NCBI GenBank assembly: GCA_050247155.1
Contig: JBFWUS010000013.1
Location: 1-64,000, forward strand
Direction: 5' to 3'
DNA length: 64,000 nt
Source: Mesorhizobium_G sp050247155
GTDB lineage: Bacteria; Pseudomonadota; Alphaproteobacteria; Rhizobiales; Rhizobiaceae
Shown: positions 8,069 to 17,278 of the stretch, piece after piece
Layout of the letters: each line of letters begins with the position of its first letter
Numbering within the stretch: position 1 is the stretch's first letter
The notes under the pieces: model-generated
The model's input: the letters and a program-made list of their open reading frames with translations, nothing else
The model's database searches: none
What the model was told of the DNA's origin: nothing
Made by a program: the position numbers and the translations under genes

Positions 8069-9052
8069 CTACTCGGTGTCGCCGGCCTTCGGCAGCTTGG
8101 CCCATTCGGCGAGGAAGGACTCGCGCGCCTTGGCGGCCTCGGCCTCGTCGAAGGGCGCGACCTTGACATCCGCCAGTTCCGGCAGACCGACATGGTCGGC
8201 CACCTTGATGTCGCTGCGGCTCGGGCGGCGGAATGCGACCTTCAGCAGCTCGATCTGCGCATCTTTGGACAGCAGCGCGTCGATCGTCTTCTTGGCAGCA
8301 TCGCCCGCCGGCGCGCCCTTGACCAGGCCGGCATAGTCGGCGGTCATGAAGGTGCCTTCTGACGGGTAGACCAGCTTCAGTTCCTTCTGGCCGCCGTCGA
8401 TATAGGCGTAGCTGTTCGTCTCGAAGGTCAAGCCGACGGTATATTCGCCCATCGCCACACCTTTCGGAGCGGAAGAGGACGAGCCGGCGACAACCATATT
8501 GGCAACGACCGCCTCATAGGTCTTCTTGTCCAGCAGATGGGCGAGGCCCCAGGCGATGGTGTAGCCGGTCGAGCTGTTGGCCGGATCGGCGACGATCACT
8601 TTGCCTTTCCAGATCGGGTCGGCGAGATCCGCCCAGCTATCGGGAGCCTCCGCGCCGTCCAGGAGGTCGGTGTTCACCAGCATCGTAACGAGATGGACGT
8701 TCGACGGCTGGAACAGGTCGCCGGGATAACGCAGCGACTGCGGCATCGCCGCCAGTTCCGGCGAGTTGTAGGGCTCGAAGAACTTTTCATAGGCGCCGAC
8801 GGTGTTGGCGGAGGACGACCAGAATACGTCGCCCTGAGGCGCGGCGGCTTCGGCTTCGATGCGGCGCAAGAGCACGCCGCTGCCGCCGGTGATGACGCCG
8901 AGCGTTGCGCCGACCTTCTCCTTGGCTACGGCCTGCACGGCCTCGACCGCAGGAACCGGGTTCGATGTGTATAACACCGGATCCGCGGCCATGGCTGGGG
9001 CCGAACCCAGGCCGAGCGCGATCGCGGCCGTGCCGATGGAATGGAACTTCAT
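8069..9052 (-). CDS. ABC transporter substrate-binding protein, AfuA/Fe3+-type (family 1)
   Basis: A 327-residue periplasmic protein with a signal peptide (MKFHSIGTAAIALGLG, cleavage after SAPAMA). The mature sequence VLYTSNPVPAVEAVQAVAKE and the GDVFWSSSANT, PDSWADLADPIWKGKV and DPANSSTGYT segments are typical of the AfuA/FbpA/PhnS group. Members bind iron, phosphonates or sugar phosphates. Start ATG 9052 is chosen for its signal peptide and for GGAG 7 bases upstream. It is the last gene of a minus-strand operon (phosphatase, ATPase, permease, binding protein). With an IMPase-family enzyme and a DeoR regulator in the cluster, a phosphorylated sugar or polyol is a more likely ligand than iron. 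Confidence 0.82.
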   Translation of the reverse strand: MKFHSIGTAAIALGLGSAPAMAADPVLYTSNPVPAVEAVQAVAKEKVGATLGVITGGSGVLLRRIEAEAAAPQGDVFWSSSANTVGAYEKFFEPYNSPELAAMPQSLRYPGDLFQPSNVHLVTMLVNTDLLDGAEAPDSWADLADPIWKGKVIVADPANSSTGYTIAWGLAHLLDKKTYEAVVANMVVAGSSSSAPKGVAMGEYTVGLTFETNSYAYIDGGQKELKLVYPSEGTFMTADYAGLVKGAPAGDAAKKTIDALLSKDAQIELLKVAFRRPSRSDIKVADHVGLPELADVKVAPFDEAEAAKARESFLAEWAKLPKAGDTE

Positions 9053-9121
9053 GTTGCTTCTCCTCTCTGTTGCTTGGATTTTAATGCCGGGCATTTTTCG
9101 ATGCCCGGTTTCGGCGAGCCG

Positions 9122-10762
9122 TCATTTCGACGAGAACACGTCAATGCCGAACAGGCGGTTGGCCAGCACGACGGGGATCAGGATCACTGCGACCAGCACC
9201 AGTCCGTAGGCGGAGGCGTAGGCCATGAGGCCGGAATCGATCAGCCGGAAGATCTGGATCGGCAGCGTTTCGCGTCCGCCCGAATAGACCAGGATCGAGG
9301 CCGAGAGTTCGGAAACCGTGGTGGTCCAGGTCAGGATCGCGGCCGAGGCGACGGCCGGCAGCATGACTGGCAGCACCACCCGAAAGAAGGTGCCAATCGG
9401 AGGCACGCCGAGGCTGATTGACGCTTCCTCTATGGAGTTCGGGATGTTGTGCAGCGTGGCCTGGCCGTTGCGCATGCCGAAGGGCATGCGGCGGATGACA
9501 TAAGCAAGCACGATGATGATCGAGGTGCCAGTCAGCGGCAGCCAACCGCCGTTGAAGGCCGCCAGCAGTCCGACGCCGAGCACCGTGCCCGACAGCGCCA
9601 GCGGGATGGCCGATATATAGTCGACCGCCGGCGTTATCAGGTTCGGCTTCTTTACCACCAGATAGCTGACGACGGCGCTGAAGGCGGTCGAGATGAAAGT
9701 GGCGATGCCGGCATAAAGCAACGAGTTGATCAGCGGCTCCGGCGCGGTGACGAAAACGCGGGCCAGATTATCCAGCGTCCACTCGCCCCATTGCATCACC
9801 GGGCCGCGCGCGGTGGTGAAGGCTCCGAGCGCGATGGTCAGCAGCGGCAGCAGCGAGATAGCGACGACCAGCGCCGCCGGCACGGCCACCAGTGCGCCAC
9901 TCCAGCCTTTGAGGGGCACCGGCCTTGCGCCACGACCCTGCACGATCTCGTAGCGGCCCCGCGACACGATCCGGCGGTTGACGAACAGCACCGCCATGAC
10001 GATCAACACCGAGACGCTGGCCAGCGTGCTCTGCATGGTGATGCTCGACGTGCCCTCCGACACCGCGGCCTGATAGGTGACGACGGAAAGCAAGGGCAGA
10101 CGATGGCTGAGGATCATCGAGATGGCGAAATTGCCGACCGTCATGGTGAAGACCAGCAGCGCCGAGGCGAGGATCGCCGGCAGGATCACCGGCAGCATCA
10201 CCTTTATCCGCGCCAGCGCCGGCGGCGTACCGAGGCTCTGGGCTGCCTCCTCCAGCTGCACGTCGAACTTGCCGATGGCAGCGACGGTGCCGATATAGAC
10301 ATAGGTGTAGTAGATGAAGCTCATCGAGGTGATGAGGCCGAACCAGCCGTAGAAGGATGGCAGGCGGATGCCGATCTCGCGCATGAACTTGGTGATCAGG
10401 CCGTTATTGCCGAGCATCATGAGCCAGGTCTGAGCGGCGATCACTTCCGGGATGACCAGCGTGATCAGTGGCAGCAGGGCGATCAGCGCCTTGCCACGGA
10501 AACTGTAGCGCGCCGTCACATAGGCCAGCGGCACGCCGATGAGAGTGCAGATCACCGTCACTACCGAAGCGAGGATCAGCGTGTTCAGGATGGCCTCGAG
10601 GTATTTCGGGGTCGAGACCAAGCGCGACCAGCCAGAAGGGCCGTCGCCGAACAGGCTGGCGCTCAGGATGTTGACCAGCGGATAGAGGACGAACAGCGCG
10701 AGCATCGCCAGCGCCAGCAGCGTCATCCAGAACCAGGGCGAGCGGAGCGAGGCGGCGTTCAT
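9122..10762 (-). CDS. ABC transporter permease, fused two-domain AfuB/FbpB type
   Basis: A 546-residue inner-membrane permease with two BPD-type domains in tandem, about 12 predicted membrane segments. The first half has an EAA loop around LEEAAQSLGTPPALARIKVMLP and the second around SIEEASISLGVPPIGTFFRVVLP. These loops contact the ATPase. The fused layout is usual for the iron/AfuB/phosphonate-PhnV-like class. Its ATG overlaps the ATPase stop by 4 bp (ATGA, 10759-10762), indicating translational coupling. Substrate not readable from the sequence. Confidence 0.88.
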   Translation of the reverse strand: MNAASLRSPWFWMTLLALAMLALFVLYPLVNILSASLFGDGPSGWSRLVSTPKYLEAILNTLILASVVTVICTLIGVPLAYVTARYSFRGKALIALLPLITLVIPEVIAAQTWLMMLGNNGLITKFMREIGIRLPSFYGWFGLITSMSFIYYTYVYIGTVAAIGKFDVQLEEAAQSLGTPPALARIKVMLPVILPAILASALLVFTMTVGNFAISMILSHRLPLLSVVTYQAAVSEGTSSITMQSTLASVSVLIVMAVLFVNRRIVSRGRYEIVQGRGARPVPLKGWSGALVAVPAALVVAISLLPLLTIALGAFTTARGPVMQWGEWTLDNLARVFVTAPEPLINSLLYAGIATFISTAFSAVVSYLVVKKPNLITPAVDYISAIPLALSGTVLGVGLLAAFNGGWLPLTGTSIIIVLAYVIRRMPFGMRNGQATLHNIPNSIEEASISLGVPPIGTFFRVVLPVMLPAVASAAILTWTTTVSELSASILVYSGGRETLPIQIFRLIDSGLMAYASAYGLVLVAVILIPVVLANRLFGIDVFSSK

Positions 10763-11820
10763 GCTGCGATCACCCTGGCCAGAGCGGGATCGATGCCGAG
10801 GCTGACGCGGTCGCCGGGGGCGAAGCCGTCATGGCCGGGGCCATGCAGCTCAGCCACGACCTGAAGCGCCTCGGCAAGCTCCAGCCGGTAGCTGGTCTTG
10901 GAGCCGAGATACTGGCGGCCCTTCACCGTCGCCGGCAGGGATTGCATCGCATCCTGCGGCGCCGCCGAAATCTTCAAATCCTCAGGGCGCAGGATCAGCA
11001 GGCCCTCGTTGGCCGGCTTGATAAGCGCGTCGGTGGCCTTGATGCGAGTGGAGCCGAGCGAGGCTTCGACCAGCCGCCCTTCGGAGGCCTGAAGCTTGAC
11101 CGGCAGCCGGTTGGCGGCGCCGACGAAGTCTGCGACATAGCCGGTTCTCGGCGTGGCGTAGATGTCCTGCGGAGTGCCTAGCTGCTCGACCGCGCCGCGA
11201 TTCATCACGCCGATCAGGTCCGACATCGACAGCGCCTCTTCCTGATCGTGGGTGACGAAGACGGTGGTGATGTTGGCCTCGCGCTGCAGCTCGGTGATCG
11301 TCTCGCGAATCTGAATCCGTAGCTTGGCATCGAGGTTGGACAGAGGCTCGTCCATCAGAAGCACCTGCGGCTTGATCACCAGCGCCCGCGCCAGCGCCAC
11401 GCGCTGCCGCTGGCCGCCCGAGAGCGCCGCCGGATGGCGCGCGCCGAGATGTCCCAGGCCGACCCGGTCCAGCGCCTCCACGACCTTGCGGTTGACGCCT
11501 TCGCCTTTCTCGCCGCGCGCATGCAGGCCGTAGGCGACGTTCTGGGCGACCGTCTTGTCGGGGAACAGCGCATAGTCCTGAAACACCATGCCGATGTTGC
11601 GCCTGTGCGGCGGCAACTGCGTCACGTTGCGGCCGCTGAAGCTGATCGAACCGGCGCTGGCGGAAACAAAGCCGGCGATGGTGCGCAGCAGCGTGGTCTT
11701 GCCGCAGCCAGACGGGCCGAGCAGGGTGAAGAAACATCCTTCCGGAATGGCCAGCGAGAGGCCGGAAATGACCTTCTCCTGCCCATAGGTGACGTCGAGA
11801 TTGGCTATGTCGATGCTCAT
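10759..11820 (-). CDS. ABC transporter ATP-binding protein (FbpC/PotA-like)
   Basis: A 353-residue importer ATPase. All motifs are present: Walker A GPSGCGKTT, Q-loop MVFQDYALFP, signature LSGGQRQRVALARAL, Walker B VLLMDEPLSNLDAK, H-loop FVTHDQEEA. After about residue 240 there is a TOBE-like regulatory domain (LRPEDLKISA, VKGRQYLGSKTSYRLEL). It is coupled by a 4-bp overlap to the permease gene and lies 41 bp downstream of the IMPase-family gene on the same strand. It energises the AfuA/AfuB-type importer encoded next to it. Confidence 0.9.
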   Translation of the reverse strand: MSIDIANLDVTYGQEKVISGLSLAIPEGCFFTLLGPSGCGKTTLLRTIAGFVSASAGSISFSGRNVTQLPPHRRNIGMVFQDYALFPDKTVAQNVAYGLHARGEKGEGVNRKVVEALDRVGLGHLGARHPAALSGGQRQRVALARALVIKPQVLLMDEPLSNLDAKLRIQIRETITELQREANITTVFVTHDQEEALSMSDLIGVMNRGAVEQLGTPQDIYATPRTGYVADFVGAANRLPVKLQASEGRLVEASLGSTRIKATDALIKPANEGLLILRPEDLKISAAPQDAMQSLPATVKGRQYLGSKTSYRLELAEALQVVAELHGPGHDGFAPGDRVSLGIDPALARVIAA

Positions 11821-11861
11821 GCGTCTTCCCTGCTCTGTGGTTGATCCTAGGGTCGGTATTG

Positions 11862-12698
11862 TCAGGCCGGAACGGCGACGGTGCCGTCCGCCGGTGCTTC
11901 GGCGCCGAGGCCGTAAGCAGCGGTCAGCTCCAGCGCCTGACGGTGCACGCCGGCATCGCCGGCGGCGAGGATGTGGCCGCTGCTGTGGATGGTCAGCGGC
12001 TTGCCCTGCCAGTCGGTGATAACGCCGCCCGCGCCCTCGACGACGGGCTTGAACGGCGCGAAATCGAAGACTTTCTGCCCTGCGTCGAGCGCCAGGTCAG
12101 TGCGGCCCTCGGCAAGCCGGCCGTAGTTCAGCGCCGCGCCGCCATAGACCCGTGTCGCGGTAGTCTTGCGCAGCGCGTCCAGCGCCGGGAGATCGGGAGC
12201 CGGGATGTAGTCCTGGTTGCTGTTGGTCATCAGCGCCAGCGACAGGTCGGCGCAGGAGCGTACGCTCACCGCGCGTCCGTTGCAGGTGGTTTGCCGGCCA
12301 GGCGCGCCGAGCCAGCGGGCGTCGACGGCCGGGATGTCGATTACGCCGAGCTGTGGCACGCCGTCGATGGCGAGGGCGATCAGCGTGCCGTAGACCGGCA
12401 GGCCGACGATGAAGGGCGCGGTCCCGTCAATGGGGTCGAGAATCCACACCGCCTCCGCATCCGCTGCCTCCGTGCCCTCTTCTTCGCCGATGATGCCGTG
12501 CGCGGGAAAGCGGTCGGCGATCATCGCCCGCAATTCGGTCTCGATCATCAGATCCATCCGGGTGACCAGACTGCGGTCCGGCTTGACCGAGACGCCGAGC
12601 GCATCCCCGGCATGTTTCGTAAGCAGCCGCCGCGCTGTGTCGGCAAGCTGGTTGGCGAAGACGATGTGCTGCTCGTCGATTGCCGATGCCCTGCTCAT
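11862..12698 (-). CDS. Inositol monophosphatase family phosphatase (HisN/SuhB-like)
   Basis: A 278-residue Mg2+-dependent phosphatase. Metal and catalytic motifs are visible: IIGEEEG (about residues 69-75), WILDPIDGTAPF (motif A), and KVFDFAPFKPVVEGAGG near the C-terminus, where the more usual W-D of motif B is replaced by FD. The substrate could be an inositol phosphate, another sugar or polyol phosphate, or histidinol phosphate. First gene of the operon with the AfuABC-type transporter and divergent from a DeoR regulator, so dephosphorylation of an imported phosphoester is a reasonable reading. The substrate is inferred, not seen. Confidence 0.82.
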   Translation of the reverse strand: MSRASAIDEQHIVFANQLADTARRLLTKHAGDALGVSVKPDRSLVTRMDLMIETELRAMIADRFPAHGIIGEEEGTEAADAEAVWILDPIDGTAPFIVGLPVYGTLIALAIDGVPQLGVIDIPAVDARWLGAPGRQTTCNGRAVSVRSCADLSLALMTNSNQDYIPAPDLPALDALRKTTATRVYGGAALNYGRLAEGRTDLALDAGQKVFDFAPFKPVVEGAGGVITDWQGKPLTIHSSGHILAAGDAGVHRQALELTAAYGLGAEAPADGTVAVPA

Positions 12699-12881
12699 GC
12701 AATGTCTCCGGTTTTACGGCAGCGCTTGCCCGTCCCCGGCGCGCAGGGCGCCGAAGCCTGGCCTTTCCTTCGAAGGCCGCCGTCAGAATTCAAATGAACC
12801 GCCCGCTCCTCCTGCGGGCTGAATTGTCATTAGCGGAATTTTGTACATGTGGCAATATGTGTTCTATGTGTTTTTTTGAGG

Positions 12882-12889
12882 CAAGATTG
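12882..12889 (+). promoter_or_regulatory. CAAGATTG half-site, candidate DeoR operator
   Basis: A copy of the arm sequence of the palindrome at 12923-12943, 41 bases before it, in the divergent gap between the phosphatase and DeoR genes. Multiple spaced copies of one arm are common for DeoR/GlpR operators. Confidence 0.45.
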
Positions 12890-12922
12890 GGCAAGGGGAT
12901 TGCTGAATGAGTAAAGGTGAGG

Positions 12923-12943
12923 CAATCTTGCCGGCCAAGATTG
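12923..12943. promoter_or_regulatory. 21-bp palindrome, candidate DeoR operator
   Basis: Perfect 8-bp inverted arms, CAATCTTG (12923-12930) and CAAGATTG (12936-12943), around CCGGC. It lies 18 bp upstream of the chosen DeoR start at 12962 and in the promoter gap shared with the ABC operon. If translation began at the in-frame GTG 12917 the palindrome would be coding, which is one reason to prefer ATG 12962. Confidence 0.6.
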
Positions 12944-12961
12944 AAAACGGGCGAGCAACAG

Positions 12962-13747
12962 ATGTGGCATGAAGAACGACATCAGAAGATCCGCTCCCAG
13001 CTGAGCGCCTTCGGGCAGGTGTCGATCGACCGCATCATTGAGGATTTCGGCGTCTCGCGTGAAACCGTCCGCCGCGACCTGATGGAAATGGAGCTGGCCG
13101 GCGAACTGCGCAGGGTGCGCGGCGGTGCGGTGCCGGTCATGCGCGAGGACACCAGCTTCCGCATCCGCATGACGCTGCGACAACAAGAGAAGCGGGCCAT
13201 CGCCGCGACCGCGCTGAGGCTGCTCCAGAACGGGTTGACCATCTTTATGGACGCCGGCGCCACCAGCGCAGCCATGGCCGAGATGCTGGCGGGGCCGAAC
13301 GGTCTGACCGACATCACCATCATCACCAATTCGGTCGACGTGGCGCAACAACTGGCCGAGCGGCCTGGTGAACCGATGCGCCGCTTCCGTGTAGTGATGC
13401 TGGCCGGCGACTTTAAGCAAGAACCGATGGAAACGCATGGGGCGGCGACCATCAACGACATCTACCGCTACCGCGCCGACCTGGCGCTGCTTGCGCCATG
13501 GGGCGTTGATGCGCGGTTGGGTGCGACGAACTATTTCCTGCATGGCGCGGAGATCGCGCGCGCCATGGTCCAGAACGCTGAACGCACCATCATCCTCGCC
13601 GATCACTCAAAGGTTGGTGCGCCGGCAAGGTCCGTCTTCTGTCCGGTGGATGAAATCGACCACCTGATCGTCGATGCGAAGGCGCGCATGCGTCCGGGCT
13701 TCGATGCGCTGACGAGGGTCGTGCCCGGGTTGATTATCGCGGAATGA
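12962..13747 (+). CDS. DeoR/GlpR family transcriptional regulator
   Basis: A 261-residue repressor starting at ATG 12962 (MWHEERHQKI). The N-terminal winged helix-turn-helix reads IEDFGVSRETVRRDLMEMEL with the family-typical RRVRGGAV afterwards. The C-terminal DeoRC sensor domain has TIFMDAGATSAAMAEML and ILADHSKVGA, which bind phosphorylated sugars in this family. Divergent from the phosphatase/ABC operon. Together with the candidate operators this points to control by the phosphorylated substrate of that system. Confidence 0.88.
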   Translation: MWHEERHQKIRSQLSAFGQVSIDRIIEDFGVSRETVRRDLMEMELAGELRRVRGGAVPVMREDTSFRIRMTLRQQEKRAIAATALRLLQNGLTIFMDAGATSAAMAEMLAGPNGLTDITIITNSVDVAQQLAERPGEPMRRFRVVMLAGDFKQEPMETHGAATINDIYRYRADLALLAPWGVDARLGATNYFLHGAEIARAMVQNAERTIILADHSKVGAPARSVFCPVDEIDHLIVDAKARMRPGFDALTRVVPGLIIAE

Positions 13748-14093
13748 ACCTCGCCGGGCCATTGCGAGTGTCGTTTAGCAGTTAAACGGAGACCGGAAAG
13801 AAGTTGAGGGTGTTAGGCGGCGATGGGCAAGAAATCGACAATAGCCCCTGACGCCGTCGCAAGTGCCTCCACTGACAACGGATTTTTAGCTCTGCTGTTT
13901 GCATGACTGCGCCTTTACTGGCGACTAGGTCAGTCTAAGACCCTTTTAGGGCCCACATGAGCCAAACGGTGGGTGAGGTTACAACTACTATCCGGCGCAG
14001 TAACTGATCGAACGGTCACAAAGTCCCATCAACCTAAACTCGTTGCTGATGGCGTTCTCTGCCTAAGTCTCGAGTGTGCCGCAGAACCCTATT
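13748..14093. other. Geneless gap between the DeoR gene and the polyamine-type permease
   Basis: About 345 bp with no frame that looks like a protein. Composition is less GC-rich than the flanking genes. It contains TTTAGCAGTTAAACGG-type and GGGCCC short palindromes but no convincing promoter, terminator with a U-run, or transposon end. Both neighbours end here (convergent), so it is probably degraded sequence. Confidence 0.5.
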
Positions 14094-14918
14094 TCACGCG
14101 ATGCCCCGTTTGGCGACGGATTTGCGGCGGAGCACCTCGATGACGGCCATCAGCCCAACCGAAATCGAGATCATGACCATGGCCGCCGCGATGACGACGG
14201 GCGTGAGTTCGTCGCGAATGCCCTCGAATAGGCGCACTGGCAGCGTCACCTGGCCCGGGCCGGCGAGAAAGAGCACGATCACCACCTCGTCGAACGAGGC
14301 CACGAAGGCGAACAGCGCGCCGGCGACGATGGCCGGGCGGATGGCCGGCAGCATCACCCGCCGATAGGCCATCCAAGGCGAGGCGCCGAGGCTCTTGGCG
14401 GCGCGGATCAACTGCATGTCGAAGTTCTGCAGCGCCGCGCTTGCGGAGATGACCACATAGGGCGTGCCGATGACCGTATGCGCCAGTATCATGCCGACGA
14501 TCGTGCCGGCCAGCCCGAGATCGGAAAAGAACAGATACAGGCCGACGGCCATGATGATGACCGGCATGACCAGCGGCGCGATGAGGAAGCCGTTGACGAC
14601 GCTGCGGGCCCGCGGGCCGAGGCCTTTCATGGCGATGGCCGCCGACAGACCAAGCACCGTGGACAGCGCCGCCGCGCCGACGCCGACGATCGCGCTGTTC
14701 TGCAGCGCGAGCAGCCATTTGTAGTTGGTCAGCAGTTCCTCATACCAGCGCAGCGACAGGCCCGGCATGGGATAGGCGAGGAACGAGCCGGAACTGAACG
14801 AGAGTGGCAGCACGGCGGCGATCGGCACCAGCAGGAACAGAAACACCAGCACGGCCACTACGCTTGCCAGCATGCGCCAGATGTCGGCTTTGGGTTTGTG
14901 CGTTGACGGACCGGACAT
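14094..14918 (-). CDS. Polyamine-type ABC transporter permease (PotC-like)
   Basis: A 274-residue inner-membrane permease with six predicted helices. The first is about residues 15-38 (MLASVVAVLVFLFLLVPIAA). The EAA loop is about LIRAAKSLGASPWMAYRRVMLP. Start ATG 14918 lies 5 bp after the stop of the PotB-like gene. Last gene of a minus-strand unit: kinase, class III PLP enzyme, ATPase, binding protein, PotB, PotC. The family transports putrescine, spermidine and other cationic or opine-like amines. Here the upstream enzyme pair makes a hydroxylated diamino acid such as 5-hydroxylysine a good candidate substrate. Confidence 0.88.
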   Translation of the reverse strand: MSGPSTHKPKADIWRMLASVVAVLVFLFLLVPIAAVLPLSFSSGSFLAYPMPGLSLRWYEELLTNYKWLLALQNSAIVGVGAAALSTVLGLSAAIAMKGLGPRARSVVNGFLIAPLVMPVIIMAVGLYLFFSDLGLAGTIVGMILAHTVIGTPYVVISASAALQNFDMQLIRAAKSLGASPWMAYRRVMLPAIRPAIVAGALFAFVASFDEVVIVLFLAGPGQVTLPVRLFEGIRDELTPVVIAAAMVMISISVGLMAVIEVLRRKSVAKRGIA

Positions 14919-14923
14919 CGTGC

Positions 14924-16159
14924 TCAGGCCTTTACCACGATTTGGGATTTGCGGCCGAGCAGGCCGTAGAGGCCGACCAGCACAAGGACGCAGACCGTCA
15001 GCAGGATCGCCAGCGCGGAGGCCAGGCCCCAGTTCACCGTCTGCTTGGTGTAGAAGGCGATGAAGTAGCTGAGCATCTGGTCCTGGCTGCCGCCAACGAG
15101 CAGCGGAGTAATGTAGTAGCCGACGACGATGACGTAGGTGAGCAGGCAGCCGGACCAGATGCCGGGCCAAACCAGCGGCAGATACACCTTGAAGAAGGTG
15201 CGCGGCCCGCTGGCGCCGAGGCTGTAGGCGGCACGCGTATAGTCCTTCGAGATGCCGACCATGATGCTGTAGATCGGCAGGATCATGAACGGCAGCATGA
15301 CATGGACGAAGGCGATGTAGACGCCGATGCGATTGAAGATCAGATGGACCGGCTGGTCGACGATGCCGCTCCACAAAAGCAGCGAATTGACGATGCCGTT
15401 GTCCTGCAAGAGCACCACCCAGGCGCTGGTGCGCACCAGCAGCGACGTCCAGAACGGCAGCAGTACGAGGAGAAGCAGCAGGCCGCGCCAGCGGGCGGAG
15501 GCTGCGGAAATCCGGAAGGCGACCGGAAAGGCGAGGACCAGGCAAATGACCGTCACGATGGCGGAAATCCACAACGAGCGGCCGAGCACGTCGATGAAGG
15601 TGGCTTCCTCGGGCGCCACGCGGCCGATGCCGCCGCCGTCCTTCTGCTCGAGGTCCAGCGCCTTGAGGATATAGTAAGGCGTGAGCGCCGGCGCAGCCCG
15701 GCGCATCGCCGTCCAGAACGTCCTGTCCTGCCATTTCGCGTCGATCGCCACCAGTTGCTGGCGCGGCGGCTCGGCCGACTCCTTCGGCAGGGCGTTCGCC
15801 GTCTTGATGAGCAGGCTGCGGTAGCTCGGAATCTCGTAGTTCAGCCGGCGACCGGCATTGGCGACGTCCCGGCGGTCGGCGGCACGCAAATCCGCCACCA
15901 GCGCGCCATAGACGGCGGCCGGCGGGTCGCCCGCGCCGTCCCATGCCAGCACGGCTGCGGCGGTCTGCGGCAAGGTATCGCGCACCTCGGGGCTGTAGAC
16001 GCCCTTGGCCAGAAGCGACACGATCGGCCAGACGAAGACGAAGGCCATGAACAGCAGGCAGGGCAGCAGCAGCCCATGACGCATCAGCGCCTGACCGAGC
16101 CCGGTAAGGCCCGTCCCGTCGGTTCGTCCGCCCTCCATGGTTATCGATGTGGTGGCCAT
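14924..16159 (-). CDS. Polyamine-type ABC transporter permease (PotB-like), long form
   Basis: A 411-residue permease. The C-terminal 260 residues are a standard BPD domain with EAA loop DYTRAAYSLGASGPRTFFKVYLP. Between the first membrane helix (LLLPCLLFMAFVFVWPIVSL) and the rest is an extra, probably periplasmic segment of roughly 170 residues, as in the longer PotB-like proteins of rhizobia. Start ATG 16159 is preferred to 16204 because the latter sits directly on a strong hairpin (16202-16227). Five bp separate its stop from the PotC-like start. Confidence 0.86.
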   Translation of the reverse strand: MATTSITMEGGRTDGTGLTGLGQALMRHGLLLPCLLFMAFVFVWPIVSLLAKGVYSPEVRDTLPQTAAAVLAWDGAGDPPAAVYGALVADLRAADRRDVANAGRRLNYEIPSYRSLLIKTANALPKESAEPPRQQLVAIDAKWQDRTFWTAMRRAAPALTPYYILKALDLEQKDGGGIGRVAPEEATFIDVLGRSLWISAIVTVICLVLAFPVAFRISAASARWRGLLLLLVLLPFWTSLLVRTSAWVVLLQDNGIVNSLLLWSGIVDQPVHLIFNRIGVYIAFVHVMLPFMILPIYSIMVGISKDYTRAAYSLGASGPRTFFKVYLPLVWPGIWSGCLLTYVIVVGYYITPLLVGGSQDQMLSYFIAFYTKQTVNWGLASALAILLTVCVLVLVGLYGLLGRKSQIVVKA

Positions 16160-16201
16160 ACCTGGAAACCGCTCGCTCGGCTGTTCAAGAAAGGACGCCA
16201 T

Positions 16202-16227
16202 CACCGGCGCGGCGAACCGCGCCGGTG
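16202..16227 (-). terminator. Intra-operon hairpin between binding protein and permease genes
   Basis: CACCGGCGCGG and CCGCGCCGGTG are perfect 11-bp arms around a 4-base loop (TTCG on the transcribed strand). It starts 11 bp after the binding-protein stop, and no U-run follows. This position is typical for stems that protect the binding-protein mRNA end and lower expression of the permease genes. Confidence 0.65.
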
Positions 16228-16237
16228 GTGGCTGAGA

Positions 16238-17278
16238 TCATTTCGACGCCCAGGCGTTGAACCGCTCCGTCAGCGCTTCCAGATTATCGTTCCAGAAGCT
16301 GCTGTCGGTCGGCACCGCTTCCTTGAGGTTGTCGCCGACCGGCATGATGGCGATGCGGTCCGGCGACAGCAGCGCCGAAGACTTGAGGTTGACCGGCGCC
16401 ACAGGCTGGATCTTGGAGAACTCGGCCTGCGCTTCCGGAGAGGTGGCATAGCTCAGGAAGGCGTAGGCGGCGTCCTGCTTCTTGGCGCCGCTGACGATCG
16501 CCCAGTAGTCGACCGAATAGAGCGAGCCGGACCAGCCGAACTTGATCGGCGCGCCTTCGGCCTGGGCCTCCAGGATGCGGCCGACGAAGGTGGTCGACAT
16601 CGCCACGCCGCCGTTGGCGAGCCATTCGGGCGGCTGCGCGCCGGCTTCCCACCACTGGATGTCGGCCTTGATCTCGTCCAGCTTCTTGAAGGCGCGGTCG
16701 ACGCCTTCGGGCGTGGAAAGCACCTTGTACACGTCGGCCGGCGCGACGCTGTCGGCCAGCAGCGCAGCCTCGAGATTGTTCTGCGGCTCACGCTTCATGC
16801 CGCGCTTGCCGGGATACTTCTTGAGATCCCAGAAGTCGGCCCAGGTCTTGGGCTGGTCACCAGTCGACTTGGTGTTGTAGGCGATGACCATGCCCCAGCC
16901 GATGGCGCCGACGCCGCATTTGGTGATGCCGGGATCCTTGAAGTCCGCCGCCGAGGCGAGCTTGCTGGTGTCGAGTTCCTCGATCAGTCCCTGGGCGCAC
17001 GCGTTAAGGGTTTCGGGCGCACCCATCTGGATGACATCCCAGGTGGTATTGCCGGATTCGACCATCGCCTGGATCTGGCCGAGGCCGCCGGTGTAGACGG
17101 CATCGAGCACCGCATTGCCCGACTTCGCGGTATAGGGGTCGAAGATCGACTTGCGTTGCTTCTCCGTATAGGTGCCGCCCCAGGTGGCGACGGTGACGTC
17201 CTCGGCGAAGGCATGGCCTATGCCCGCTCCCAGGACCGCGGCGGCCAGCAGGCCGCCCAAGAGGCTCGATTTCTTCAT
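16238..17278 (-). CDS. Polyamine-type ABC substrate-binding protein (PotD/PotF-like)
   Basis: A 346-residue periplasmic protein. A signal peptide is clear (MKKSSLLGGLLAAAVLGAG, cleavage after GHAFA). The mature part begins EDVTVATWGGTYTEKQ, as in the PotD-like family 1 binding proteins. The segments PKTWADFWDLKKYPGKRGM and AIGWGMVIAYNTK are characteristic. Start ATG 17278 is chosen for the signal peptide and upstream GGGG. It lies 55 bp after the ATPase gene. The ligand is likely a cationic amine or amino acid. The conserved polyamine-contacting acidic residues cannot be assigned by eye. Confidence 0.86.
   Translation of the reverse strand: MKKSSLLGGLLAAAVLGAGIGHAFAEDVTVATWGGTYTEKQRKSIFDPYTAKSGNAVLDAVYTGGLGQIQAMVESGNTTWDVIQMGAPETLNACAQGLIEELDTSKLASAADFKDPGITKCGVGAIGWGMVIAYNTKSTGDQPKTWADFWDLKKYPGKRGMKREPQNNLEAALLADSVAPADVYKVLSTPEGVDRAFKKLDEIKADIQWWEAGAQPPEWLANGGVAMSTTFVGRILEAQAEGAPIKFGWSGSLYSVDYWAIVSGAKKQDAAYAFLSYATSPEAQAEFSKIQPVAPVNLKSSALLSPDRIAIMPVGDNLKEAVPTDSSFWNDNLEALTERFNAWASK

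Noticed and set aside
12917..12961. GTG 12917 as the DeoR start
   Set aside because: It would put the candidate operator palindrome inside the coding region, and the family alignment begins at about ATG 12962.
14094..15944. 616-codon minus-strand frame through the PotC gene and beyond
   Set aside because: Only the part after 14918 is the real PotC. The rest is a shifted frame of PotB.
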